64,000 nucleotides of DNA from CAVURS01 sp963834425 (GCA_963834425.1 CAWIBR010000013.1:434001-498000), one strand, 5' to 3'. Shown: positions 18,589-27,367, counted from the first letter of the stretch. Notes: a model not told the origin generated them from the sequence alone. Translations and numbers: made by a program.

Positions 18589-18984
18589 GTGAGCATCCGC
18601 GAGGCGACCGGGCCAGCCGACGCCGGCTCGGCGGTCGTCGACTTCGCGCTCGTCGGGGGTCTGCTGACGCTGATCTTCGCCGCCGTCCTGCAGCTGGGCA
18701 TCGACCTCTACGTCCACAACATGCTCGTGTCGTGTGCGGCCGAGGGAGCCCGGTCCGCCGCGCGTGCGGACCGGCAGCCCGGTGACGCTGTGCCCGAGTC
18801 GAAGGAGCTGATCACGCAGACCCTCAACGCGAGCTTTGCTCAGGACGTGACGGCCTCGACCGAAACCGTCGACGGCGTGGCAACGGTGGTCGTGCGGGTG
18901 CGCGCGCCCCTGCCGATCTTCGGCTTCTTCGGCCCAGCCCGTCGACTGGAGGCGACCGGTCACGCGTTCGCGGAATCGCAGTGA
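18589..18984 (+). CDS. TadE-like pilus assembly protein
   Basis: A 131-aa pseudopilin-like protein. After a short leader, AGSAVVDFALVGGLLTLIFA is the TadE signature: a Ser-Ala-Val turn, an acidic residue and a hydrophobic helix. The rest is an exported domain ending in a beta-rich tail (ATVVVRVRAPLPIFGFFGP). GTG 18589 lies two bases after the preceding stop. The last four bases overlap the next gene (GTGA). Predicted to be membrane anchored and exported with the Tad system. Confidence 0.82.
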   Translation: MSIREATGPADAGSAVVDFALVGGLLTLIFAAVLQLGIDLYVHNMLVSCAAEGARSAARADRQPGDAVPESKELITQTLNASFAQDVTASTETVDGVATVVVRVRAPLPIFGFFGPARRLEATGHAFAESQ

Positions 18985-19463
18985 AGACAATCGCAGTGAG
19001 GACACCGGGACTCGGTCGCCTCGCCGAGGTGTTGGACGACCGCGAAGAGGGCAGCGCCCTGATCGAGTTCGTCTTCCTGGCGGTCTTGATGCTGGTGCCG
19101 ATCGTCTACTTGATCGTGGCCCTCGGTCGGATCCAGGCCGGAGCGCTCGCCGTCGAGCAAGGGGTCCGGGAGGCGGGACGGGCGTTCGTGACGGCACCCG
19201 ATGAGCCCTCCGCTCCGGGCCGGGCCCAGGCCGCGATGACCCTCGCCTATCGCGATCAGGGTTTCGACCCGCCACACCCCGGCCAACTCACCGTCTCCTG
19301 CAGCGCGACACCGTGCCTGTCCGGCAACGGCCGCGTGAGCGTCCACGGTTCGATCACGGTGGTGCTCCCCGGCGTGCCCGGGTTCCTGGACAAGCTGATC
19401 CCGGTCCAGGTGACCCTGAACGCCACCCACGTCTCCACCGTCGACGAGTTCTCCGCCCGATGA
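18981..19463 (+). CDS. Second TadE/TadF-like protein
   Basis: A 160-aa protein with the TadE-type N-terminus EEGSALIEFVFLAVLMLVPI followed by VYLIVALGRIQAGALAVEQG. Its exported domain has two cysteines (VSCSATPCLSGNG) that could pair. The GTG start overlaps the previous stop by four bases, and its own stop overlaps the next ATG. Tandem TadE-like genes, one of which often corresponds to TadF, are usual in these operons. Confidence 0.82.
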   Translation: MKTIAVRTPGLGRLAEVLDDREEGSALIEFVFLAVLMLVPIVYLIVALGRIQAGALAVEQGVREAGRAFVTAPDEPSAPGRAQAAMTLAYRDQGFDPPHPGQLTVSCSATPCLSGNGRVSVHGSITVVLPGVPGFLDKLIPVQVTLNATHVSTVDEFSAR

Positions 19464-19966
19464 ATCCGAGGGTGCTTCAACGGATCCGGCGCCGTCTCGT
19501 CGACCGATCCCAGGAGGGCGATGTCGAGAGGGATGAGGGTCAGATCCTGATCCTGATCTTGGGCTACGTGATCATCGCGATCTCTCTGGTGATCGTCGCC
19601 GTCGACATCACGGCCGTGCATCTGGCGCGCACCCAGCTGTTGGATGCCTCTGACGCGGCGGCACTGGACGCGGCCGACGCGGCCGACGCGCCCAGGGTCT
19701 ATGGCGCGGGCCTGCCCGGCAGCGTGCCGCTGTCCGAAGGGACGGTGCGTGCGGCGGCCACGACCTACCTGTCGACCTACGCGCCGCCGACCCGGGTCAC
19801 CGATGTCGAGCTGACCGACACCACAGGGAGCCCGGACGGCCGGACGGCCGTGGTCGAGCTCACGGCCCGGGTCAAGTTGCCGCTCCTGGGTCCGGTCGTG
19901 CAGGCCTGGTCGGGCGGCATCACCGTGACCGTGCGCTCCCAGGCTCGGGCCGACGTCGACCGCTAG
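19460..19966 (+). CDS. TadG-like pilus assembly protein, short form
   Basis: A 168-aa protein whose N-terminus matches TadG-type proteins: EGQILILILGYVIIAISLVI then VDITAVHLARTQLLDASDAA, the membrane anchor followed by the Ala/Asp-rich helix. The von Willebrand-type domain of long TadG proteins is absent, so this is the short actinobacterial form. It is the last gene of the operon. No CpaB, secretin, TadZ or prepilin peptidase gene follows; about 100 bases later the opposing XRE gene ends. Confidence 0.8.
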   Translation: MNPRVLQRIRRRLVDRSQEGDVERDEGQILILILGYVIIAISLVIVAVDITAVHLARTQLLDASDAAALDAADAADAPRVYGAGLPGSVPLSEGTVRAAATTYLSTYAPPTRVTDVELTDTTGSPDGRTAVVELTARVKLPLLGPVVQAWSGGITVTVRSQARADVDR

Positions 19967-20070
19967 GCCGGACCCGTGGTTCGCCTGCCTGCCAACCGGG
20001 CGGGCCGAAGTGGGCCTCGGGTCCCCAGCAGGAGCTTCCGGGCGACATCTGCCCGCCGAGTTGGTGGGGA

Positions 20071-20384
20071 CTAGGACTGCGGAGCGGCCGAGCCGGTGCC
20101 GGCAGAGGAGCCCGAGGCGTGCGGGGTGGCCACGACGTCGACGCCGGAGGGCCAGGTCGCGTCGACGGCGGCGTCGGGGCGAAGAGCACCATCGGCGACA
20201 GGTCGAGCCGCGCGGCCAGCTTCTCGACCGAGCGCAGCGTGAGGTTGCGCTCGCCGCGCTCGAGGCCACCCATATACGTGCGATGCACGCCGACCAACTC
20301 GGCGAAGGCCTCCTGGGACAGTCCGCGCGCTCGGCGGTAGGCACGCAGATTGCGCCCCACGGCCCGCTGGAGGTCCCCTTCCAT
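20071..20384 (-). CDS. XRE regulator resembling restriction-modification controller (C) proteins
   Basis: A small DNA-binding protein with one XRE helix-turn-helix: VGRNLRAYRRARGLSQEAFA and VHRTYMGGLERGERNLTLRS. The HRTYxGxxERGERN segment is characteristic of C-protein-like XRE regulators. The raw frame runs to 19920 with a Pro/Arg-rich tail. Adding a base in the G4 run at 20176-20179 instead gives APDAAVDATWPSGVDVVATP and a stop at 20071-20073, a much more natural 104-aa protein, and this end is used. No restriction or methylase genes lie nearby, so it is an orphan. A dyad 25 bases upstream is its likely operator. Confidence 0.82.
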
Positions 20385-20408
20385 GACGGGTTGGAGCGTG
20401 CTGGACTG

Positions 20409-20438
20409 CTACTTGTCAGTCTACAGACCGATAAGTAG
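20409..20438 (-). promoter_or_regulatory. Dyad operator upstream of the XRE gene
   Basis: A 30-bp near-palindrome: the left arm CTACTTGTCAGTCTA and the complement of the right arm (CAGACCGATAAGTAG) agree at 12 of 15 positions. Read on the gene's strand, its centre is GTCTGTAGAC flanked by ACTTAT and AAGTAG. This resembles the paired operator half-sites of C proteins. It lies 25-54 bases before the start, where autoregulation is expected. Confidence 0.65.
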
Positions 20439-20537
20439 CATCTCCGGCCAAACCCCGGCGTAGGCCGCACGAATGTTGCCGTGAGACAACTGACTCGGGA
20501 CCGGCCGTCGATGGCCAGGCCGGGCCGGAGCGCCGGA

Positions 20538-20543
20538 TAGGCT
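20538..20543 (+). promoter_or_regulatory. Candidate leaderless -10 box for prfB
   Basis: TAGGCT is followed by six bases and then the GTG start of prfB at 20550, without a Shine-Dalgarno sequence. The pattern implies a leaderless transcript. Confidence 0.5.
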
Positions 20544-20549
20544 CGGATC

Positions 20550-21662
20550 GTGGCCGTCGACTTCCCGAACGAGATCAAGGCCCTGCGGGCCACGGTCGAG
20601 TCGATCCAGCAAGTGACCGACTTGGACCGGCTGCGGGGCGAGATCGCCGACCTCGAGAAGCAGTCGTCCGCCCAGGACCTGTGGGACGACCCCGAGGCCG
20701 CGCAGGCCGTCACCAGCAAGCTGTCGCACAAGCAGGCCGAGCTCGACCGGATCACCGGCGTGACCTCACGCCTGGACGACCTGGAGATCATGGTCGAGCT
20801 GGGGGAGTCCGAGGACGACGCCCAGACCCTGGTCGAGGCCGAGCAGGAGCTGGCCGCGCTGACCAAGACCGTCGGCGAGCTCGAGGTGCGCACCCTGCTC
20901 AACGGCGAGTACGACGCCCGCGAGGCCGTCATCAGCATCCGCTCCGGAGCCGGCGGCGTCGACGCGGCGGACTTCGCCGAGATGCTGCTGCGGATGTACC
21001 TGCGCTGGGCCGAGCGGCACGGCTACCCCGCGACCGTCCTGGACACGTCGTACGCCGAGGAGGCCGGCCTGAAGTCGGCGACCTTCGAGATCGACGCGCC
21101 CTATGCCTTCGGCACGCTCTCGGTCGAGGCCGGCACCCACCGGCTGGTGCGGATCTCGCCCTTCGACAACCAGGGCCGGCGCCAGACCAGCTTCGCCGCC
21201 GTCGAGGTGCTGCCGCTGGTCGAGCAGACCGACCACATCGACATCCCCGAGAGCGACCTCAAGATCGACGTCTTCCGCTCGTCGGGGCCGGGCGGGCAGA
21301 GCGTCAACACGACCGACTCCGCGGTCCGGATGACCCACCTCCCGACCGGCACGGTCGTCTCGATGCAGAACGAGAAGTCGCAGATCCAGAACCGCGCCGC
21401 CGCCCTCAAGGTCATGCAGTCGCGCCTGCTCGCCCTGCGTCAGGAGGAGGAGGCCGCGACCAAGAAGGCGATGGCCGGCGACGTCAAGGCCAGCTGGGGC
21501 GACCAGATGCGCTCCTACGTCCTGCACCCCTATCAAATGGTCAAGGACCTGCGCACCGAGTACGAGGTCGGCAACCCGAGCGCGGTCTTCGACGGCGACA
21601 TCGACGGCTTCCTGGAGGCCGGCATCCGCTGGCGCCGCACGCTGGAGCGCGAAGCCGAGTAG
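20550..21662 (+). CDS. prfB: Peptide chain release factor 2
   Basis: A 370-aa class I release factor that reads UGA and UAA and triggers peptide hydrolysis. The GGQ loop (SSGPGGQSVNTTDSAVR) lies near residue 248 and the codon-recognition SPF motif (RISPFDNQGRRQ) near 203, which marks it as RF2 rather than RF1. The gene is one uninterrupted frame, lacking the programmed +1 frameshift of many bacteria. It leads the conserved actinobacterial prfB-ftsE-ftsX-smpB block. Confidence 0.97.
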   Translation: MAVDFPNEIKALRATVESIQQVTDLDRLRGEIADLEKQSSAQDLWDDPEAAQAVTSKLSHKQAELDRITGVTSRLDDLEIMVELGESEDDAQTLVEAEQELAALTKTVGELEVRTLLNGEYDAREAVISIRSGAGGVDAADFAEMLLRMYLRWAERHGYPATVLDTSYAEEAGLKSATFEIDAPYAFGTLSVEAGTHRLVRISPFDNQGRRQTSFAAVEVLPLVEQTDHIDIPESDLKIDVFRSSGPGGQSVNTTDSAVRMTHLPTGTVVSMQNEKSQIQNRAAALKVMQSRLLALRQEEEAATKKAMAGDVKASWGDQMRSYVLHPYQMVKDLRTEYEVGNPSAVFDGDIDGFLEAGIRWRRTLEREAE

Positions 21663-21827
21663 GCGACCGGTCCACAACGGTCCCGCAACGCCGAGCGTTC
21701 CGCGCTCCAGGATCCGTTCGAGATGCCGACGTACACTCGCAGAGCGGGCACGCACCGCTACTTTCTGTAACTGTGAGTAACACGTTGTCATTGATCCGTC
21801 ACCCACTTCAGCGAGGCACCCCCCGGC

Positions 21828-22517
21828 ATGATCCGGTTCGAGAACGTCACGAAGGTCTACGCGAGCGGCCACCGGCCGGCGCTGGAGGCCGTGACCCTGA
21901 ACGTCGAGCGCGGCGACTTCCTCTTCGTCGTCGGGGCCTCGGGGTCAGGGAAGTCGACCATGCTCCGCCTGGTGCTGCGGGAGGAGGGCGTGACCTCCGG
22001 GTCGGTGCTCGTCGCCGGCAAGGACCTCGGCCGGATGCCCTACCGCAAGGTGCCGGCCCATCGTCGTCAGATCGGCACCGTCTTCCAGGACTTCCGGCTG
22101 CTGCCCGACCGCACCGTGCACGAGAACGTCGCCTTCTCCCTTGCGGTCATCGGCCGCCCGCGGCACACCATCGCCAAGGTGGTGCCCGAGACGCTCGACC
22201 TGGTCGGCCTCGGCGGCAAGGAGAAGCGCTACCCGCACGAGCTCTCCGGCGGTGAGCAGCAGCGGGTCGCGATCGCTCGCGCGTTCGTCAACCGGCCGCC
22301 GATCCTGCTGGCCGACGAACCGACCGGAAACCTCGACCCCACAACGAGTTTGGGCATCATGAAGCTGCTCGACCGGATCAACCGCACGGGTACGACGATC
22401 GTGATGGCCACCCACGACGACGAGATCGTCGACCAGATGCGCAAGCGGGTCATCGAGCTCCAGGACGGCAAGCTGGTGCGCGACCAGAGCCGTGGCGTCT
22501 ACGGGTCGGAGCGCTGA
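21828..22517 (+). CDS. ftsE: Cell division ATP-binding protein FtsE
   Basis: A 229-aa ABC ATPase that, with FtsX, transmits division signals to peptidoglycan hydrolases. It has Walker A GASGSGKST at 36-44, the signature LSGGEQQR near 139, Walker B ILLADEPTGNLDP near 160, and the Q-loop FQDFRLLPDRTV. The start ATG 21828 has no strong ribosome site. The 165 bases upstream hold a possible -10 (TACACT, 21732-21737) but no gene. FtsX starts two bases after its stop. Confidence 0.97.
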   Translation: MIRFENVTKVYASGHRPALEAVTLNVERGDFLFVVGASGSGKSTMLRLVLREEGVTSGSVLVAGKDLGRMPYRKVPAHRRQIGTVFQDFRLLPDRTVHENVAFSLAVIGRPRHTIAKVVPETLDLVGLGGKEKRYPHELSGGEQQRVAIARAFVNRPPILLADEPTGNLDPTTSLGIMKLLDRINRTGTTIVMATHDDEIVDQMRKRVIELQDGKLVRDQSRGVYGSER

Positions 22518-22518
22518 C

Positions 22519-23428
22519 GTGCGGTTGCAGTTCATCTTCAGCGAGACCCTGACCGGTCTGCGCCGGAACATCTCGATGGTCGTCTCGATCGTCCTGGTCG
22601 CCGCGCTGACCCTGGTCTTCGTCGGCGTCGGCTGGCTGCTGCACATCCAGGTCAACCAGAGCAAGGACTACTGGTACAACAAGGTCGAGGTCTCGATCTT
22701 CCTCTGCGGACCCGACGAGCACCGTCGCCAGCTGCTCGGGCGGCACGGTCACGCAGGCCCAGAAGGACCAGATCGAGCAGCAGCTCACGTCGCTGAAACC
22801 GTTGGTGGAGAGGGTCTACTACGAGTCGCAGCAGCAGGCGTTCGAGCGCTTCCAGCAGCAGTTCAAGGGCTCGGCGATCCTCAAGGGCGTCACGCCCGAC
22901 CAGATGCCGGAGAGCTACCGGGTCAAGCTGTCCGACCCCAAGAAGTACGCCGTGATCGCCAGCTCGTTCCAGGGCGCACCCGGGGTCGATCTCGTGCAAG
23001 ACCAGAGAGCTCTGCTCAGACCGCTCTTCAACACGATCTCCGGGATCTCGTGGTTCGCGGTGATCGTGGCCATCTTCATGGTCGTCGTCTTCGTGCTGCT
23101 CAACGTGATCATGATCCGGCTGTCCGCCTTCAGCCGACGGCGAGAGACCGGGATCATGCGACTGGTCGGCGCCTCGAACTTCACCATCCAGCTGCCCTTC
23201 GTGCTGGAGAACATCATCGCGACCTTCCTCGGCGGGGTGGTGGCCGTCGGGGTGCTGTGGGGCTTCGTGCAGCTCCTGGTGCGAGATCGGTTGGCGACCT
23301 CGTTGACCTTCACCAACTGGATCGGGGTCGGTGAGGTCTTCGCGATCGCCCCGGCCATCCTGGTCGGCGGCATCGTCCTGGCCGCGCTCGTCTCGCTGGT
23401 CACGCTGCGCTTCTACCTGCGCGTGTAG
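22519..23428 (+). CDS. ftsX: Cell division membrane protein FtsX (frame break inside)
   Basis: Polytopic partner of FtsE. GTG 22519 begins RLQFIFSETLTGLRRNISMV, followed by the first membrane helix and the extracellular loop. The frame changes near 22711-22720: before it VEVSIFLCGPD, after it STVASCSGGTVTQAQKDQIE, which together form the normal cysteine-containing loop. One extra base explains it. The remaining frame gives the loop to FQGAPGVDLVQDQ and then three helices ending in LRFYLRV. Total of about 303 aa is normal. Because the gene is conserved and intact apart from this one base, a consensus error is far more likely than loss of function. Confidence 0.93.
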
Positions 23429-23438
23429 CCGCTGCCGG

Positions 23439-23444
23439 TAGCCT
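23439..23444 (+). promoter_or_regulatory. Candidate -10 box for smpB
   Basis: TAGCCT lies 28 bases before the smpB GTG. The implied short leader contains GAGGCAGAGGGAGG, a good ribosome binding region. No clear -35 was found, so confidence is modest. Confidence 0.35.
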
Positions 23445-23471
23445 TCCGGCGAGGCAGAGGGAGGTCCGGGC

Positions 23472-23942
23472 GTGTCCAAGGAGCAAGGCCGCAAGCTGGT
23501 CGCCAGCAACCGCAAGGCGCGGCACGACTATCACATCGAGGACGTCTACGAGGCCGGCATGGTCCTGACCGGCACCGAGGTCAAGTCGCTGCGCGCCGGC
23601 CGGGCCTCGCTGGTCGACGGCTTCGCCACCGTCCGCGACGGCGAGGTGTGGCTGGAGAACGTCCACATCCCGGAGTACACCGAGGGCACCTGGACCAACC
23701 ACGAGCCCCGTCGCCGGCGAAAGCTGTTGCTGCACAAGGACGAGATCGTCCGGTTGGCCAACGACACGCGAGAGACGGGGGAGACCCTCGTCCCGCTCGC
23801 GCTCTACTTCAAGGACGGACGAGCCAAGGTGGAGATCGCGGTCGCGCGCGGCAAGCGCAGCTACGACAAGCGGCAGGCCCTGCGCGAGCGGCAGGACAAG
23901 CGCGAGGCCGACCGGGCCATCGGCCAGCGGCGGGAGATGTGA
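23472..23942 (+). CDS. smpB: tmRNA-binding protein SmpB
   Basis: A 156-aa protein that binds tmRNA and delivers it to stalled ribosomes. The beta-barrel core shows NRKARHDYHIEDVYEAGMVL, GTEVKSLRAGRASL and the HIPEY segment; the positively charged tail (RGKRSYDKRQALRERQDKRE) inserts into the mRNA channel. GTG 23472 follows the GAGGGAGG ribosome site. Its partner ssrA lies 2.4 kb downstream on the same strand. The stop overlaps the start of the next gene. Confidence 0.97.
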   Translation: MSKEQGRKLVASNRKARHDYHIEDVYEAGMVLTGTEVKSLRAGRASLVDGFATVRDGEVWLENVHIPEYTEGTWTNHEPRRRRKLLLHKDEIVRLANDTRETGETLVPLALYFKDGRAKVEIAVARGKRSYDKRQALRERQDKREADRAIGQRREM

Positions 23943-25818
23943 TGCGGGCTCGCCTCGCCGCGGCGGCCGCGGTGATCCTGGGTGCCCTGGCCCTCGTCGT
24001 ACTCCCGGCCGGGCTGGCCCAGGCCGACGCCGGTGAGTCGATCCCGTCGTACGCCGCGGTCGTGACCGTCGACAAGGACGGCACGATGCACGTCCAGGAG
24101 ACGATCCAGTACACCTTCGCCGGCGGCGAGCACCACGGGATCTACCGCGAGCTGCGCACCGTCTTCGCCTACGACCCCAGCTCCACGGCCGGCCAGGCGG
24201 ACTCCTCCTACGGGCCGGGCAACACCAACAAGGTGCGGGTCTACCCGGTCTCCGACGTCCACGTCAGCAGTCCCTACAGGCGCGCCCGCGGACTCGAAGG
24301 TCTCGACCGACGGCAACCTGACGACGATCCGGATCGGCGACCCCAACCAGACGGTCGACGGCACCCAGACCTACGTCCTGAGCTACACGATCAAGGGCGC
24401 GCTCAACGGTTTCAGCGACCACCAGGAGCTCTACTGGAACATCACCGGCGCCGAGTGGGAGGTGCCGATCGACAAGGCGACGGTCACGGTCACCGCACCC
24501 GCGGCCTCGACCAAGGTCGTCTGCTACCGCGGCGGACAGGGCAGCACCGAGACCTGCACCGGGCAACGCCGGCAACCCCTCGACCTTCGCGACCGACACC
24601 CTCGAGCCGGGCGAGGGCATGACCATGCTGCTGTCCTACCCGCTCGGCACGTTCAGCAACACGGACCCGATCCTGCGGCACACCGGGATCGCGCGGATCC
24701 TGGACGTCTCGCCGTTCTCCCTCGGCCTGACCGGGCTGATCGTGATCGGCCTCGGCGGCCTGATGACCTGGCTGGTCTGGAGCCGAGGCCGCGACGAGGA
24801 GTACGTCGGGCTGACCCCCGGCCTGACGCCGCTCGCCGGGCAACCGGACACCGTGAAGAAGGTCGGCCTGCGGCACGGCACGGTCGCCGTGCAGTTCACC
24901 CCGCCTGAGGGCATGCGGGTCGGGCAGCTCGGCACGCTGATCGATGAGGAGGCCAACGTCGTCGACGTCACGGCGACCATCATCGACCTGGCCGTGCGGG
25001 GATACCTGAAGATCATCGAGATCCCCAAGGAAGGCCACTTCGGCAAGCAGGACTGGAACCTCCAGGTCGTGCTGCCGGCACCGACGGCCGAGCTGCTGCC
25101 CTATGAGATGGCGCTGATGCAGGCGATCTTCAAGGGGCGCAACGAGGTGTTGCTGTCGGACCTCAAGAACACCTTCGCCGCCGACCTCAAGGCCACGCAG
25201 GCCCGGCTCTACGACGACGTGACCGCGCGCGGCTGGTTCCGCGGCAACCCGCAAACCGTTCGGGCGCAATGGGGTTGGGCCGGGCTGGCCGCCATCGTCG
25301 TCGGCGTCGCAGTGACCTGGTTCGGCTTCAGCCAGCAGAGCGTCAACACCGTCATCCCCGGCTTCGGCCTGATCCTTGGTGGCCTGGTCGCGCGGTGGAT
25401 GGCCAAGCGGATGCCGGCGCGCACCGCCGCGGGCTCGGCTGCGCTCACCCAGGCCAACGGCTTCCGGCTCTATCTGGAGACCGCCGAGGCGAGCCAGATC
25501 AAGTTCGAGGAGGGGCAGGACATCTTCAGCCGCTACCTGCCCTACGCGATCGTCTTCGGCGTCGCGGAGCGATGGGCCGGCATCTTCCAGCAGCTGGCGG
25601 CCTCCGGCGTCAACGTCGGCATCCCCAACTGGTACGTCGGCTACTACGCGGCCAGCGCGTTCAACTTCGGTGGCTTCGGCTCGGCCATGGAGTCGTTCTC
25701 GACCGTGGCGTCGGGCGCGCTCGTGTCGACGCCCTCGTCGTCCGGCTCGAGCGGCTTCTCCGGCGGCGGCGGGTTCTCCGGTGGTGGCGGCGGCGGGGGT
25801 GGCGGCGGCTCCTGGTGA
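23942..25818 (+). CDS. DUF2207-family membrane protein (two frame breaks)
   Basis: A secreted/membrane protein of about 625 aa. ATG 23942 overlaps the smpB stop and begins a signal peptide (AAAAVILGALALVVLPAGLA). The DUF2207 domain follows (YAAVVTVDKDGTMHVQETIQ, HHGIYRELRTVF). The frame changes near 24274, continuing as TGAPADSKVSTDGNLTTIRI, and again at 24561-24563, where one extra G in a GGG run separates TETC from TGNAGNPSTFATDTL. After a helix near 24690-24780 comes a cytosolic region, two helices near 25270-25390, and a Gly-rich tail (about 20 Gly in the last 30). The family's function is unknown; this layout is common in actinobacteria. Confidence 0.82.
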
Positions 25819-25848
25819 GTCGCTCGAGGATCGGGCAGGGTGGGGGCC

Positions 25849-26316
25849 ATGCCTCGGACCATCGCCACGAACACCTCGGTCGACCTGGACGCCCTGCTGG
25901 ACTTCGTCCGGCCGCGCCATCACATGGTGTTGACCACCTTGCGCCGCGCGGGCGGGGTGCAGTCCTCGCCGGTGACCGCGGGCGTCGACGAGCAGGGGCG
26001 GATCGTCATCGCGTCGTACCCGGAGCGGGCCAAGGTGACCAACGCCCGCCGCAACCCGCAGGTGAGTGTGCTCGTGCTGAGCGACGACTTCGGCGGGGCC
26101 TGGGTGCAGGTCGACGGCAGCTGCGAGGTGATCGACCTGCCGGACGCGGTCGAGCCGCTCGTGGACTACTTCCGGTCGATCGCGGGGGAGCACTCGGACT
26201 GGGCGGAGTACCGCCAGGCGATGGTCGACCAGGGCAAGTGTCTGCTGCGGATCACCCCGACCCGGTGGGGCCCGATCGCGACCGGAGGCTTCCCGGCGCG
26301 CCTGGCTGACGGCTGA
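25849..26316 (+). CDS. PPOX-class flavin/F420-dependent oxidoreductase
   Basis: A 155-aa split-barrel protein of the pyridoxamine 5'-phosphate oxidase superfamily. The core shows FVRPRHHMVLTTLRRAGGVQ, PVTAGVDEQGRIVIASYPER, AKVTNARRNPQVSVLVL and a C-terminal LLRITPTRWGPIATGG. Actinobacterial members of this branch commonly use F420, but the cofactor cannot be assigned from sequence alone. The ATG at 25849 is preferred to the GTG three codons earlier. It precedes ssrA. Confidence 0.85.
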   Translation: MPRTIATNTSVDLDALLDFVRPRHHMVLTTLRRAGGVQSSPVTAGVDEQGRIVIASYPERAKVTNARRNPQVSVLVLSDDFGGAWVQVDGSCEVIDLPDAVEPLVDYFRSIAGEHSDWAEYRQAMVDQGKCLLRITPTRWGPIATGGFPARLADG

Positions 26317-26346
26317 GGCGGGTAGGCTGGGGCCACAACTCAATAG

Positions 26347-26713
26347 GGGGGTGAACGGTTTCGACGTCGGTCGTCGTCCCAGGAGAAGCGGGTCGAGGAC
26401 GCACGGTTATCTCGTTAACGATCCGTGCAAACCAATAGGTGCCAATGAAAACAGCACCGACTTCGCTCTCGCTGCCTAAGCAGAGTTGAAGTCTGTCAGC
26501 CCGGGAGTGCTTCCGGCCCGGTAGCTGGCATCAGCTAGGAAGCCACTGCTCTCGGTCCATGTCACGGGGCCCGAGGGAACACTTACGTGACTGAGCCTGG
26601 CAGCGACTTGCTTGCGTGATCGCTGGGGCTGAGAAAAACCGCAGCAAGCTGCGCCCGGAGAAGTCCTGGCTCCTCACCGACGGACGCGGGTTCGATTCCC
26701 GCCACCTCCACCA
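26347..26713 (+). ncRNA. ssrA: Transfer-messenger RNA (tmRNA)
   Basis: A 367-base one-piece tmRNA. The 5' GGGGGTG (26347-26353) pairs with CACCTCC (26703-26709), leaving ACCA with an encoded CCA end. The T-arm GGGTTCGATTCCCG and the 5' GAACGGTTTCGAC are diagnostic. The resume codon is at 26441 (GCC) and the tag frame reads ANENSTDFALAA, ending in TAA at 26477-26479. It rescues stalled ribosomes and marks the released peptides for proteolysis. A TAGGCT at 26323-26328 may be its -10 box. No repeated 3' end or integrase was found, so it is not occupied by an island within this window. Confidence 0.97.
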
Positions 26714-26956
26714 ACCAACAGAGTCTTCGCAGCGAGAACCGCCTAGGTGGTTGCCGTCGGCGACGATCACCCCCTCGCACCCGTCGTCGGCGAAGACATC
26801 GCCGTGACGTGGAAGCGGTTCTAGCGAAGGACCCGACGATGCGGAAGACCTCACCCGCACCGGATGAGGTCATGAACCTCGGAGGGGTTCAGAGTGGGTT
26901 CCAGCCGAGAGCGGTTATATCCGGGGCTCGTCGCCTCGAGAAGCGGGTGGGATCAC
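26714..26956. other. Gap downstream of ssrA
   Basis: Some 243 bases without a credible gene. It should contain the ssrA terminator and the promoter of the next gene. Short minus-strand frames here are antisense tmRNA or noncoding. Confidence 0.5.
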
Positions 26957-27367
26957 ATGTCTGGAAGCACGCGAGCAAGCGAGCGGACCGTCAGCGAAAG
27001 GGGTGCCGTCGGAGCCACGTTTGCGGGCGTGCTCCTCATCCTCGCCGGTGGCTTCGGGATCCTGCAGGGCTTGGCCTTCATCGTGAAGGGCAGCTACTTC
27101 GTCAAGCCGGCCAACTACTGGATCACGACGGGAGCCTCCAGCTGGGGCTGGACCCATCTGATCATCAGCATCATCGTGCTCGCAGCGGGCTTCGGGGTGG
27201 TCTCGGGTGCGGCGTGGGCCCGCTGGCTGGGGATCATCTTCGTCAGCATCCAAGCGCTGGTGAACTTCGCGTTCATCCCGGTGCAGCCCTTCTGGGCCAT
27301 CACGCTGATCCTCGTCGACCTGTGGATCATCCACTCCCTGTTCGTCCATCGCCGCGAAACCATCTGA
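26957..27367 (+). CDS. DUF7144-like membrane protein
   Basis: A 136-aa membrane protein with four helices: GATFAGVLLILAGGFGILQG, HLIISIIVLAAGFGVVSGAA, WLGIIFVSIQALVNFAFI and FWAITLILVDLWIIHSL. The pattern of a first helix with ILAGxFxIxxG and a WARWLGI turn fits the DUF7144 family of unknown function. The ATG at 26957 is chosen over one 21 codons upstream because the family begins shortly before the first helix. It opens a run of four small co-oriented genes. Confidence 0.75.
   Translation: MSGSTRASERTVSERGAVGATFAGVLLILAGGFGILQGLAFIVKGSYFVKPANYWITTGASSWGWTHLIISIIVLAAGFGVVSGAAWARWLGIIFVSIQALVNFAFIPVQPFWAITLILVDLWIIHSLFVHRRETI

Noticed and set aside
20550..20700. Programmed frameshift in prfB
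   Set aside because: The gene is one continuous frame with no in-frame UGA near its start.
24490..26343. 617-codon minus-strand open frame
   Set aside because: Antisense to the DUF2207 and flavin-oxidoreductase genes; a by-product of high GC.
26583..26873. Minus-strand frame with a VEVAGIEPAS-like segment
   Set aside because: It is antisense to the 3' end of tmRNA; this peptide is a well-known spurious translation of RNA genes.
26690..26956. tmRNA 3' end as an occupied integration site
   Set aside because: No second copy of the 3' end and no integrase were found; the genes after it look like normal chromosomal genes.
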